Positions 36,657-45,703 of a stretch of 64,000 nucleotides of DNA are shown here, in pieces; the first letter of the stretch is position 1, and every line of letters begins with the position of its first letter. A program made the position numbers and the translations under genes. This DNA is from an uncultured Clostridia bacterium (GTDB taxonomy: Bacteria > Bacillota > Clostridia > Lutisporales > Lutisporaceae). The notes under the pieces were generated by a model. The model did not search any database, was not told where the DNA came from, and saw nothing but the letters and a program-made list of their open reading frames with translations. The stretch spans positions 1 through 64,000 of the forward strand of contig CALGKJ010000074.1 of NCBI GenBank assembly GCA_937930535.1, in the 5' to 3' direction.

Positions 36657-36833
36657 ATGTCTAGAAATAGAGGCTTTATGTCAGATGCGCTTAAATATGA
36701 AATAGCAAGAGAACTTGGTGTTGATGATATAGTAAGAACTGAAGGCTGGGGTGGAGTTTCATCCAGAGACTGCGGCAACATAGTCAGAACTGCTATTGAA
36801 ATAGCTGAAAGAAGCTTAGCTGAGAATAAATAA
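36657..36833 (+). CDS. sspF: Small acid-soluble spore protein, SspF type
   Basis: A 58-residue alpha/beta-type SASP relative. RGFMSDALKYEIARELGV and GWGGVSSRDCGNIVRTAIE match the SspF branch, which binds and protects DNA in the spore core. The ATG at 36657 follows AAAGGAGG. Forespore (sigma-G) expression is expected from the family. A single internal Cys is present (RDCGN). A terminator follows. Confidence 0.88.
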   Translation: MSRNRGFMSDALKYEIARELGVDDIVRTEGWGGVSSRDCGNIVRTAIEIAERSLAENK

Positions 36834-36850
36834 TATTGTAAAAATATGAA

Positions 36851-36884
36851 AAAAGATCGGATTTCTTAATCCGGTCTTTTTTTC
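36851..36884 (+). terminator. Rho-independent terminator after sspF
   Basis: A 13-bp stem AAAAGATCGGATT (36851-36863) / AATCCGGTCTTTT (36868-36880), loop TCTT, one G-T type mismatch, then TTT. Confidence 0.9.
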
Positions 36885-37031
36885 GATAGATTAAACAGCT
36901 CCATTTATATATAAGCATATTGAATAATAAAAATTATAAGAGTAGAATATTAATATATAAAGCAAATATCCATGAAATATAAATCCCTTATATTATTCTG
37001 TGTGCTAACGTAAATGAAAGGGCGGAATCAG

Positions 37032-38102
37032 ATGTTTAAAAAATTAAATGTAGCAGTGCTGTTCGGCGGCAGATCCGGCGAACACGAAGTATCTTTAATG
37101 TCTGCAACTAACATTATTAATGCTATGGATAAAGAAAAATATAATATATATATGATAGGAATTACAAAGGAAGGCAAATGGATGTCCTATGAGGGTCCTG
37201 TGGAAAAAATACAAGACGGAAGCTGGGAAAGAGAAGCTGAGAATAAGGATGGCAGTAATATAGCAAATATGCTTTTCTCCAATATACTTGCTTCTGACAG
37301 TAATAGTATTATTGATGTGGTGTTTCCAGTACTGCATGGTCCTCACGGAGAGGACGGAACAGTGCAGGGAATGATGGAGGTACTGAACATACCTTATGTA
37401 GGCTGCGGTGTAATGGGCTCGGCAGTAGGCATGGATAAGGAATTTTCCAAAATATTGTTTGAGAGAGCTGGTATTGGAGTAGGTGCGTACAAGGTATATT
37501 ATAAGCATGATATAAATGGCAATGTTCAATCAGTAGTGAAGGATATAGAAAATAACTTTAGCTATCCTGTATTCGTAAAGCCTGTAAATATGGGATCCAG
37601 TGTAGGAATTACAAAGGCTCATGACAGATGCGAGCTAATTCAGGCACTAATAGAAGCCTGCAAGTATGACAGAAAGATTATGATAGAGGCATTTATAGAT
37701 GGAAGAGAGCTTGAATGTTCGGTACTAGGCAATAATGAGCCCGCATTTGGTGGAGTTGGCGAGATAGTTCCCAGTCACGAGTTTTATGACTATGTTTCAA
37801 AATACTATGATGGGGATAATTCCAGACTTATTATTCCCGCTCAGTTATCAGAAGAAAAGGTAAACGAAATAAAAGAAATTGCTATAAAAGCATTTAAAGC
37901 AATAGACTGCTGTGGAATGGCAAGAGTGGATTTGTTTATGGAGAAAGCTACTGGAAGAATATTGATAAATGAGATTAATACTATACCCGGCTTTACGAGA
38001 ATAAGCATGTATCCAAAGCTTTGGGATGTATCAGGGCTCAGCTACAGTGAGCTTATAGATAGGCTTATAGAGCTTGCACTTGAAAGACATAAGGACAGGT
38101 AG
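37032..38102 (+). CDS. ddl: D-alanine--D-alanine ligase
   Basis: A 356-residue ATP-grasp ligase that joins two D-alanines for peptidoglycan precursors. VAVLFGGRSGEHEVSLMSA (residues about 7-25), FPVLHGPHGEDGTVQG, FVKPVNMGSSVGITKA and LINEINTIPGFTRISMYPKL are all present. ATG 37032 is chosen because GGGCGG lies 8 nt upstream; an ATG at 37014 has no site. It is near the glutamate racemase gene, the other D-amino-acid cell-wall step in the window. Confidence 0.94.
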   Translation: MFKKLNVAVLFGGRSGEHEVSLMSATNIINAMDKEKYNIYMIGITKEGKWMSYEGPVEKIQDGSWEREAENKDGSNIANMLFSNILASDSNSIIDVVFPVLHGPHGEDGTVQGMMEVLNIPYVGCGVMGSAVGMDKEFSKILFERAGIGVGAYKVYYKHDINGNVQSVVKDIENNFSYPVFVKPVNMGSSVGITKAHDRCELIQALIEACKYDRKIMIEAFIDGRELECSVLGNNEPAFGGVGEIVPSHEFYDYVSKYYDGDNSRLIIPAQLSEEKVNEIKEIAIKAFKAIDCCGMARVDLFMEKATGRILINEINTIPGFTRISMYPKLWDVSGLSYSELIDRLIELALERHKDR

Positions 38103-38148
38103 TACGTGAAATCTTATAATATTATACAAAAGAAGAGGAGAATTTTAT

Positions 38149-39144
38149 ATGACTAGAGCTCTTGCATTAACCTCGGGAGGACTGGACAGCATACTAGCCG
38201 CTAAGCTTATACAAAAGCAGGATATAGATGTTATAGGCATATGCTTTAAATCAGCATTCTTTGGCTCAACAAATGCCGAAAATATGGCACGTGAAATAGG
38301 GCTAAAGCTTATGGTTATAGATTTTACTGAGGAACATTTAGAAATGACTAAAAAGCCTAAAAATGGTTATGGTAAAAATATGAACCCTTGCATAGACTGT
38401 CACGCCATGATGTTTAGGTATGCCGGTAAAATGCTCAAGGAGCTTGAGGCAGATTTTTTAGTTACCGGGGAAGTGCTGAATCAAAGACCTATGTCTCAAA
38501 ATAGAAAGGCCTTAGATGTGGTTTTGGAGGAATCCGGCTTTAAAGATAAAATCTTAAGACCGTTGTGTGCCCTAAACCTCCCTGTTACTCAGATGGAAAA
38601 GGATGGTTTGGTGGATAGAAGCAAGCTGATGGATATATCGGGCAAATCCAGAAAGATACAAATGGAGCTGGCAAAAAACTGGGATATAAAAGACTATCCT
38701 ACTCCAGCAGGAGGATGTCTGCTTACAGAGCCTCAATTTTCCAATAGATTGAGAGATTTGTATGAGCATGGCAAAGAAGAAGTGACAGCTCATGATGTAG
38801 AGCTATTAAAGATAGGAAGACATTTCAGAATTTCAGAAAATGTAAAGATATTAAGCACTAGAACTCAAGAAGAATACAATATTTTAAAAAATTTATTAAA
38901 GGATGAATATACCATCTTAAATGCGGCAGAATACCACGGATCTACAGCTTTGCTAATATCTGCAAAGGACTATGAACTGGTTGAAAATGACATAAAAATA
39001 GCAGCAGGCATAGTAGCAAGATACAGTAAGGGTAGAGAAAATAATGAAGTTGTGGTAAGATATAAAAAAAGATGTAATTCTGAATACAAATTTATTAAAG
39101 TACCGCCGACAAAGGACGATGAGATAAAACTATATTTGTTGTAA
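38149..39144 (+). CDS. PP-loop ATPase, MnmA/ThiI-like
   Basis: A 331-residue protein with an N-terminal PP-loop (LALTSGGLDSILAAKL, residues about 5-20), typical of adenylating tRNA-thiolation enzymes. A CIDCHAMM motif (about 80-87), GEVLNQRPMSQN (about 107-118) and TPAGGCLLTEPQFSNRLRDL (about 184-203) follow. The C-terminal part (about 215-331) resembles an NFACT-R/DUF814-like domain. It is often annotated as a tRNA 2-thiouridine or 4-thiouridine synthase relative, but it lacks the full MnmA layout. It is probably cytosolic with a sulfur-transfer role; the substrate is unknown. Confidence 0.7.
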   Translation: MTRALALTSGGLDSILAAKLIQKQDIDVIGICFKSAFFGSTNAENMAREIGLKLMVIDFTEEHLEMTKKPKNGYGKNMNPCIDCHAMMFRYAGKMLKELEADFLVTGEVLNQRPMSQNRKALDVVLEESGFKDKILRPLCALNLPVTQMEKDGLVDRSKLMDISGKSRKIQMELAKNWDIKDYPTPAGGCLLTEPQFSNRLRDLYEHGKEEVTAHDVELLKIGRHFRISENVKILSTRTQEEYNILKNLLKDEYTILNAAEYHGSTALLISAKDYELVENDIKIAAGIVARYSKGRENNEVVVRYKKRCNSEYKFIKVPPTKDDEIKLYLL

Positions 39145-39203
39145 TGCTACCTTGATTCACATGGTACTTAGTCAAAACCAACAAGATTAAGGGGGAATCA
39201 ATT

Positions 39204-40115
39204 ATGGAAAAAAACAAAGGAATACTTTTAGAAAGTGGAACAAATGAACTGGAAATTGTAGAGTTTACCATTGGGGACAATACCTTTGGAATAAACGTAG
39301 CCAAGGTTAGAGAAATAATGCCTTATACAAAGGTGACATCAGTACCTAACTCCCACCATTGTATCAGAGGTATTTTTAAGCCTAGAGAAACAGTGATGAC
39401 AGTTATTGATTTGCCCAAATATTTAAATTTAAATGAATCCAGTGATGTAACAAAGGATTTGTTTATAATAGCAAACTTTAACAATCTATACATGGCATTT
39501 CAAGTTCATACAGTAGTGGGAATACACAGAATATCATGGACCGAGATAGAAAAGCCCGATGATACGCTGTATGGCGGTAAGGAAGGTCTGGCAACAGGTA
39601 TAGTTAAGCTTAAGGATAAGCTGATAATTATACTTGATTTTGAAAAAATCATGGCTGATATCAGCCCTCAAACAGGAATACAATTATCAGAAATAGATAA
39701 AATGGGACCTAGAAAAAGAGTAAATAAGCCTATTCTTATTGCTGAGGATTCTGAGATGCTTACTAGAATGCTTTTAGAAGCTTTAACAAAGGCAGGATAT
39801 ACAAGAGTTACTACCACATCTAATGGTATGGAAGCTTGGAATATGCTTGAAATGTACAAAAACAACAAAGGCAGTAATATAAAGGATCAGGTTGCCTGCA
39901 TAATCACTGATATAGAAATGCCTCAGATGGATGGTCACAGACTTACCAAGCAGGTAAAATCTGACGAAGATTTAAAAGATACCCCATTAATAATATTCTC
40001 ATCCCTAATAAATGCCGAAATGCGTAAAAAGGGTGAAAGCTTGGGGGCAGACGCTCAGATTACAAAGCCTGAAATTGGAAATCTGGTTGACTTAATAGAT
40101 AAGTTTATACAATAA
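39204..40115 (+). CDS. cheV: Chemotaxis protein CheV (CheW-receiver fusion)
   Basis: A 303-residue protein. The N-terminal CheW-like domain (residues about 14-150, with EFTIGDNTFGINVAKVREIM) couples receptors to CheA. The C-terminal receiver domain (about 172-300) has ILIAEDSEM, the phosphorylatable Asp of IITDIEMPQMDG, and the Lys of ITKPE. The ribosome site is AAGGGGG. No other chemotaxis gene is nearby, so it is an orphan that must act with a cluster elsewhere. Confidence 0.92.
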   Translation: MEKNKGILLESGTNELEIVEFTIGDNTFGINVAKVREIMPYTKVTSVPNSHHCIRGIFKPRETVMTVIDLPKYLNLNESSDVTKDLFIIANFNNLYMAFQVHTVVGIHRISWTEIEKPDDTLYGGKEGLATGIVKLKDKLIIILDFEKIMADISPQTGIQLSEIDKMGPRKRVNKPILIAEDSEMLTRMLLEALTKAGYTRVTTTSNGMEAWNMLEMYKNNKGSNIKDQVACIITDIEMPQMDGHRLTKQVKSDEDLKDTPLIIFSSLINAEMRKKGESLGADAQITKPEIGNLVDLIDKFIQ

Positions 40116-40174
40116 AAAGTGTGATGTAGTATATTGAACTTTCAACTTTAAAGTATCTTAAGTGGAGGCATAAA

Positions 40175-40996
40175 ATGGATTCGAGACCAATCGGAGTATT
40201 TGATTCGGGTATCGGGGGACTAACTGTAGTAAAAGAAATTATGAATCTGCTTCCAGATGAAAACATAGTTTACTTTGGAGATACTGCAAGAGTGCCCTAC
40301 GGCACAAAATCAAAGGAAATAGTTACTAGATATTCCTTTCAATGTATAAAATTTTTATTGGAAAACAAGGTTAAGGCCATAGTTGTAGCCTGCAATACCG
40401 CCAGTGCATCCAGCTTGGATATAGCTAAGCAAAGCTTTGATATTCCATTTATTGGAGTAGTGGAGCCTGGAGCTGTAGCGGCTTGTAATATGACAAAGGT
40501 CAACAAAATAGGTATAATAGGCACTGAAGGAACTGTTTCCAGCGGTGCTTATGAAAAGGCAATAAACATAATAAACAACAATGTTAAAATGGTGCTGAAA
40601 GCGTGTCCCCTCTTTGTACCTATAGTAGAAGAAGGATGGCAGGAAAGCGAAATAGCAAGCCTTACGGCACAGCAGTATCTGCATAGCCTAAAGGGCAGCG
40701 GTATTGATGCACTGGTACTGGCATGTACTCACTATCCCCTGCTGCAAAATACCATAGGTAAATTTATGGGGGATAGTATACGGCTTGTTAATCCTGCCTT
40801 CGAAACAGCTAAAGCACTTAAACAGATGCTGACAGAATCAAATCTGCATAATTGTTCTAATGATAATTGTGCAGATGGCTCTGTAAAGTATAAGTACTTT
40901 GTTAGTGATAATCCTGTCAAATTCAAAAAAATAGGCGAAAATTTCTTGCAGAAGCCCATAAATCATGTGGAGAAAATAGATATTGAGAGATATTAG
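40175..40996 (+). CDS. murI: Glutamate racemase
   Basis: A 273-residue racemase making D-glutamate for peptidoglycan. The catalytic cysteines are in VVACNTASAS (residue about 73) and LACTHYPLL (about 188). IGVFDSGIGGLTVVKEIM and VYFGDTARVPYG are family signatures. The ribosome site is AGTGGAGG. Confidence 0.94.
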   Translation: MDSRPIGVFDSGIGGLTVVKEIMNLLPDENIVYFGDTARVPYGTKSKEIVTRYSFQCIKFLLENKVKAIVVACNTASASSLDIAKQSFDIPFIGVVEPGAVAACNMTKVNKIGIIGTEGTVSSGAYEKAINIINNNVKMVLKACPLFVPIVEEGWQESEIASLTAQQYLHSLKGSGIDALVLACTHYPLLQNTIGKFMGDSIRLVNPAFETAKALKQMLTESNLHNCSNDNCADGSVKYKYFVSDNPVKFKKIGENFLQKPINHVEKIDIERY

Positions 40997-41043
40997 TAAT
41001 ATCCTATATCAGCTTGAAATTATTATTTGGGGAAGGAACATAT

Positions 41044-41466
41044 ATGGATAAAGATATATTGATACACATTAAGGCTTCTCAGACAGATTTTGAAAAGAAA
41101 AAGGATACAATGGAGCTTTATGCAGAAGGAAAGCTCTACGAAAAAGAATCAAGCTTATTTATCAGTTATTCTGAATCAGAGTTAACTGGTATGGAGGGAA
41201 CAAAATCCACTCTGAAAATAGCAGAGGATTCTATAACCCTGATAAGATTTGGAAGCATAAATGCTAAAATGGTTTTTGAAAGAAATAAAAAAACCAGAAG
41301 TAAATATGAAACACCCTATGGCATATTTGATATTTCAATATTTACCAATAAATTGGAGGTTAATATGCTGCAAGGAGAAAAATCCACAATCCACCTGGGT
41401 TACACTGTTCATTTTGATGCTGAAAATTTCTATAAAAATGAACTTCTCCTAAGCTTCAAAAACTAA
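41044..41466 (+). CDS. DUF1934 (YwiB-like) protein
   Basis: A 140-residue cytosolic protein with the all-beta, calycin-like look of DUF1934/YwiB (ETPYGIFDISIFTNKLEVNM, then GYTVHFDAENFYKNELLLSF). ATG 41044 is chosen because GGGGAAGGA is 7 nt upstream; an in-frame ATG at 41014 lacks a site. It is 47 bp after murI and probably in the same unit. Function unknown. Confidence 0.75.
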   Translation: MDKDILIHIKASQTDFEKKKDTMELYAEGKLYEKESSLFISYSESELTGMEGTKSTLKIAEDSITLIRFGSINAKMVFERNKKTRSKYETPYGIFDISIFTNKLEVNMLQGEKSTIHLGYTVHFDAENFYKNELLLSFKN

Positions 41467-41477
41467 CAGACATTGAG

Positions 41478-41511
41478 GCAGGTGATGCTTAAAAATTATT
41501 AAGTCACCTGC
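41478..41511 (+). terminator. Hairpin, weak terminator
   Basis: An 8-bp stem GCAGGTGA (41478-41485) / TCACCTGC (41504-41511), A/T-rich loop, followed by TAATATTAT rather than a clean T-run. Confidence 0.55.
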
Positions 41512-41594
41512 TAATATTATATTGTGACTGCCGAAAAATTGGCAATGATGTAGTTGTTACTATAAAAGTAAGCACCGCAGAAAGGGGTGAGCCT

Positions 41595-43022
41595 GTGATA
41601 CACTCTATTTTCAAAGAAAATATCGAAGAAATACTGGATAACATTATAGATGAAGGAATTCACATAGTAGACAGCACAGGGAAGATAGTATACTATAACA
41701 AATTTGCTGCTGATCTGGACAATATAAACCCCGCAGAAGCAATAGGAAGACATGTGCTGGAGATATATCCTTCCTTGACCAAGGAAACCAGCACCATACT
41801 TAATGTTTTGAAAAAAGGAAAGCCTATACTTAATTATCAGCAGACCTTTAAAAACTACAAAGGCTTGCAGATTACTACGATAAATTCCACAGTACCAATA
41901 AAATCGGGCAGAAAGGTTATCGGAGCCATAGAAATATCAAAGGACATTACCGAGGTAAAGAAGCTTTCTGAAAAGCTGGTGGATTTACAGGCAGAGCTTT
42001 TAAGGGATAGAAAGGCTGAAGCAAAGGTAGATGCAAACAGAGCGGTATATACCTTTGCAGATATTATTGGAACCTCTGAGCATATGTTGAAGCTGAAAAA
42101 GGACGCACTGACCATATCCTCCTCACCGTCACCCGTTATGGTATATGGAGAGACCGGCACAGGCAAGGAGCTGCTTGTTCACGCAATACACAATGCCAGC
42201 CCCAGACGGAATAATCCTTTTATTGCCCAAAATTGTGCGGCTCTTCCCGAAACACTGCTGGAAAGCATACTTTTCGGAACTGTAAAAGGCAGCTTCACTG
42301 GAGCGGAGAACAGACCCGGATTATTTGAAATAGCAAATGGAGGCACACTTTTTCTGGATGAAATAAACTCCATGCCCTTACCCCTTCAGGCAAAGCTTCT
42401 AAGAGTCATACAGGATGGCAACATAAGGCGAATAGGTGATACCAAGGTTACACATGTTGATGTCAGAATAGTAACAGCTATAAATATAAGCCCCATGCAA
42501 GCTTTAGAGCAGAAAAGCATAAGGGATGATTTATTTTACAGGCTCAGCGTTATATCCTTTAAAATGCCCTCTCTTAAGGAGCGATATAATGATATTTCTG
42601 AGCTTATTACACATTTTATTAATAAATACAACAAGCGTCTGGGTAAAAATGTCAGCGGTATAACAGAGGAAGTAGAAGCATTTTTCATGAAATACAACTG
42701 GCCCGGAAATGTAAGAGAGCTGGAGCATACTATTGAAGGTGCTATGAACATTACGGATGGAACACTGATAGAAATTAAAAGCTTACCCTACTATATAGGA
42801 GAGATATATAAAAAGTCAGAACCAGAAATCAAGCAAAGAGAAATAAAATCCTTAAAGGATACGATTGCAGAAACTGAAAGTGCTTTGATAAAGCAGGCAT
42901 TAATAAGAACCAACGGAAATATATCACATTCTGCCGAGCTTCTGGAGATTCCTCGTCAGACACTGCAATATAAGATCGGAAAATATAATATACACCCTCA
43001 AACAAAGAATCCTGATTGTTAA
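41595..43022 (+). CDS. Sigma-54-dependent activator (PAS-AAA-Fis), RocR-like
   Basis: A 475-residue enhancer-binding protein. An N-terminal PAS-type sensor (residues about 10-120, IVDSTGKIVYYNKFAADLD) is followed by a central AAA+ domain (about 150-390). That domain has Walker A GETGTGKELL, the sigma-54 contact loop GSFTGAENR and Walker B GGTLFLDEINSM. A C-terminal Fis-type helix-turn-helix (about 425-470, GNISHSAELLEIPRQTLQYK) binds DNA. It starts at GTG 41595 after AAAGGGGTGA. It sits directly upstream of a sigma-54 promoter and the lysine-fermentation genes, so it is very likely their activator. The PAS ligand may be lysine or an intermediate (inference). Confidence 0.88.
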   Translation: MIHSIFKENIEEILDNIIDEGIHIVDSTGKIVYYNKFAADLDNINPAEAIGRHVLEIYPSLTKETSTILNVLKKGKPILNYQQTFKNYKGLQITTINSTVPIKSGRKVIGAIEISKDITEVKKLSEKLVDLQAELLRDRKAEAKVDANRAVYTFADIIGTSEHMLKLKKDALTISSSPSPVMVYGETGTGKELLVHAIHNASPRRNNPFIAQNCAALPETLLESILFGTVKGSFTGAENRPGLFEIANGGTLFLDEINSMPLPLQAKLLRVIQDGNIRRIGDTKVTHVDVRIVTAINISPMQALEQKSIRDDLFYRLSVISFKMPSLKERYNDISELITHFINKYNKRLGKNVSGITEEVEAFFMKYNWPGNVRELEHTIEGAMNITDGTLIEIKSLPYYIGEIYKKSEPEIKQREIKSLKDTIAETESALIKQALIRTNGNISHSAELLEIPRQTLQYKIGKYNIHPQTKNPDC

Positions 43023-43111
43023 GCTGAAAACGCTGCTGCTGAAAAATGGGCAGAGATTGTCAAAAACTAAGGCTTTGTGACAACCGCCGGTGTTTAATCC
43101 AAGCTGAAAAC
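43021..43111. promoter_or_regulatory. Candidate upstream activating sites
   Basis: The gap holds an inverted repeat TTGTCA (43057-43062) / TGACAA (43078-43083) and a direct repeat AAGCTGAAAAC (43021-43031 and 43101-43111, 80 bp apart). They lie about 110-200 bp upstream of the -24 box, a usual distance for sigma-54 enhancer sites. Assignment to the adjacent activator is inference. Confidence 0.45.
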
Positions 43112-43218
43112 CTAAAAGGGAAGCAATAACTAGCTTATGAATAATTAAGTTCTACGGCTGCTTTCCTATAATACCAGTGAGTTGAGGACACAATAGAAAG
43201 TATGCACACGCACAACGT

Positions 43219-43234
43219 TGGCATACTTTTTGCT
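43219..43234 (+). promoter_or_regulatory. Sigma-54 (-24/-12) promoter of the kdd-kam operon
   Basis: TGGCAT-N5-TTGCT, with GG at 43220-43221 and GC at 43232-43233 separated by exactly 10 nt, as the sigma-54 consensus requires. It lies about 50 bp upstream of the kdd start and downstream of the sigma-54 activator gene. Confidence 0.88.
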
Positions 43235-43282
43235 ATTATAAACAGTAAATATTATATTATTTTATTTAGGAGGAAACCTTAT

Positions 43283-44323
43283 ATGAAAAAAGGATGCAAA
43301 TTTGGAACACATAGAGTAATCGAGCCAGCGGGAGTACTTCCACAGCCTGCAAGGAAAATTGATAATAATATGGATGAGCTTTATGATAATGAAATACTTA
43401 TAGATGTACATACATTGAATGTAGACTCTGCAAGCTTTACACAAATAAAAGAGCAGGCAGGGGGAGATGAACAAAAGATAGCAGAAATAATGAAGGGAAT
43501 AGTAGCAGAAAAAGGCAAGCATCAAAATCCAGTTACAGGCTCAGGCGGAATGCTTATTGGTACTGTTGAAAAAATAGGACCTGCACTAAAAGGAAAAACA
43601 GATCTTAAGGTAGGTGACAAGATAGCTACTTTAGTTTCTTTGTCCCTTACTCCACTTAGAATAGACAAAATAAAAGAAATAAGAAAAAACATAGATCAGG
43701 TTGATATAGAAGGAAAGGCAATACTTTTTGAAAGCGGTATATATGCCGTGATACCAGAAGATATGCCTGAAAAGCTTGTTTTATCAGCACTGGACGTAGC
43801 AGGTGCGCCAGCACAAACTGCAAAGCTTGTTAAACCCGGCGATACAGTACTGGTTATAGGCGCAGCAGGAAAATCAGGCACACTATGCTGCTATGAAGCA
43901 AAAAGAAGAGCAGGCGTAACAGGAAAGGTAATAGGACTCTGTCACAGTCAAAAGAGTGCCGACAGACTTCAAAAGCTAGGCTTCTGTGATGTAGTTATTG
44001 TAGCTGATGCTACAAAACCTGTGGTAGCTATGAAGCTGGTAGAAGAAATAACCAACGGAGAAATGGCAGACATCACAATAAACAACGTAAACGTACCAGA
44101 CACTGAAATGACAAGCGTACTCTGCACGAAAAATACAGGACTCGTATACTTCTTCAGCATGGCAACAAGCTTTACAAAAGCCGCTTTAGGAGCAGAAGGC
44201 GTTGGCAGTGACGTAACAATGATAATAGGAAACGGATATACAAAAGGACACGCAGAAATAACACTTCAAATACTTAGAGAATGCAAAGAGCTGAGAGATC
44301 TATTTACGGAACTCTATGCGTAG
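43283..44323 (+). CDS. kdd: L-erythro-3,5-diaminohexanoate dehydrogenase
   Basis: A 346-residue NAD(P)-dependent dehydrogenase for the oxidative deamination of 3,5-diaminohexanoate in lysine fermentation. The opening KKGCKFGTHRVIEPAGVLPQ is characteristic, and a Rossmann loop VLVIGAAGKSGTL lies at about residues 190-202. ATG 43283 follows AGGAGG. It is the first gene after the sigma-54 promoter and kamA follows 36 bp later. Assignment rests on sequence character plus the kam neighbours. Confidence 0.88.
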   Translation: MKKGCKFGTHRVIEPAGVLPQPARKIDNNMDELYDNEILIDVHTLNVDSASFTQIKEQAGGDEQKIAEIMKGIVAEKGKHQNPVTGSGGMLIGTVEKIGPALKGKTDLKVGDKIATLVSLSLTPLRIDKIKEIRKNIDQVDIEGKAILFESGIYAVIPEDMPEKLVLSALDVAGAPAQTAKLVKPGDTVLVIGAAGKSGTLCCYEAKRRAGVTGKVIGLCHSQKSADRLQKLGFCDVVIVADATKPVVAMKLVEEITNGEMADITINNVNVPDTEMTSVLCTKNTGLVYFFSMATSFTKAALGAEGVGSDVTMIIGNGYTKGHAEITLQILRECKELRDLFTELYA

Positions 44324-44359
44324 CACCCAACCATTGAGCAATACTATTAAGGAGGTATT

Positions 44360-45622
44360 ATGGTGAGAAGTTATAAGGATATTGAGCTTTGGAAAAATGT
44401 CACAGAAGACCAGTGGAATGACTGGAAGTGGCAGGTATCAAATAGAATAACCAGCGTTACTATGCTTAAGCAGGTTGTAAACATTACAAAAGAGGAAGAG
44501 GAAGGTATAAATGAATGTCTTAAGACTCTTAGAATGGCTATAACTCCTTATTATGCAATGCTTATGGATCCAGATAATCCTAATTGCCCTATAAGAAAGC
44601 AGGCTGTACCAACCTCCCAGGAGCTTCATGAATCCTGCGCAGATATGCTTGATCCTCTGCATGAGGATGAAGATTCTCCAGTACCGGGCTTAACACACAG
44701 ATATCCTGACAGGGCACTGCTGTTGATAACAGACCAATGCTCCATGTATTGCAGACACTGCACACGAAGAAGGTTTGCAGGACATAATGATGATCAGATG
44801 CCTATGGAAAGAATAGATAAGGCAATTGAATATATAAAAAATGCGCCGGAAATAAGAGACGTACTGCTTTCCGGTGGCGACTGCCTGTTGGTAAATGATG
44901 ATGTACTGGAATATATAATCAGCAATCTAAGAAAAATCGAGCATGTTCAAATAATAAGACTAGGCTCAAGAACACCTGTTGTTCTTCCCCAGAGAATAAC
45001 TGAAAATCTTGTAGATATGCTTAAGAAATATCATCCAATCTGGTTAAATATGCATTTTAACCACTCAAAGGAAATTACTCCTGAAGCAAAATTAGCCTGC
45101 GAAAGATTGGCAAATGCAGGAATACCCCTTGGAAACCAATCAGTGCTTTTAAGAGGCATAAATGATTGCGTACATGTAATGAGAGAGCTTGTGCACAATC
45201 TGGTTAAAATAAGAGTCAGACCATACTATATATACCAGTGCGATTTGTCCATGGGTATTGAACACTTTAGAACCACAGTTTCAAAGGGAATAGAGATTAT
45301 TGAAGGTTTAAGAGGACATACATCCGGCTTCTGTGTACCTACCTTTGTTGTAGATGCACCGGGCGGAGGCGGCAAGATTCCAGTAATGCCTCAATATTTG
45401 ATATCACAAAGCAAACGCAAGACAATACTCAGGAATTTTGAAGGAGTTATTACCACATATACTGAGCCTGAATATATTGAAGAGCCATGCAAATGCTCTG
45501 TATGCACCAAACAAGTGGATGACAAGCTTTCTGGTGTAGCCGGCTTAATAGACGGCAGCGAGCTAAGCTTAGAGCCCACAAGAATACTGAGAAAAGATAG
45601 AACAGAAAAAAGGCAGAAATAA
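44360..45622 (+). CDS. kamA: L-lysine 2,3-aminomutase
   Basis: A 420-residue radical-SAM, PLP-dependent enzyme converting L-lysine to L-beta-lysine. The cluster motif CSMYCRHC (Cys-x3-Cys-x2-Cys, residues about 127-134) is present, as are the LSGGDCLLV segment and a C-terminal Cys-rich tail (EEPCKCSVC) like the zinc site of the clostridial enzyme. The ribosome site is AAGGAGG. It is the first step of lysine fermentation; its product is handled by KamDE. Confidence 0.94.
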   Translation: MVRSYKDIELWKNVTEDQWNDWKWQVSNRITSVTMLKQVVNITKEEEEGINECLKTLRMAITPYYAMLMDPDNPNCPIRKQAVPTSQELHESCADMLDPLHEDEDSPVPGLTHRYPDRALLLITDQCSMYCRHCTRRRFAGHNDDQMPMERIDKAIEYIKNAPEIRDVLLSGGDCLLVNDDVLEYIISNLRKIEHVQIIRLGSRTPVVLPQRITENLVDMLKKYHPIWLNMHFNHSKEITPEAKLACERLANAGIPLGNQSVLLRGINDCVHVMRELVHNLVKIRVRPYYIYQCDLSMGIEHFRTTVSKGIEIIEGLRGHTSGFCVPTFVVDAPGGGGKIPVMPQYLISQSKRKTILRNFEGVITTYTEPEYIEEPCKCSVCTKQVDDKLSGVAGLIDGSELSLEPTRILRKDRTEKRQK

Positions 45623-45633
45623 ATAAAAATACA

Positions 45634-45657
45634 CAGGGAGCAAGCTTTTGCTCCCTG
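45634..45657 (+). terminator. Hairpin between kamA and kamB
   Basis: A perfect 10-bp stem CAGGGAGCAA / TTGCTCCCTG with loop GCTT, without a T-run. It probably acts as an attenuator or mRNA-end stabiliser that raises kamA relative to downstream genes (inference). Confidence 0.6.
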
Positions 45658-45703
45658 ATTTCAGATACCTACTATACAAACCTTGACGATAGGAGCGGCA
45701 GCA

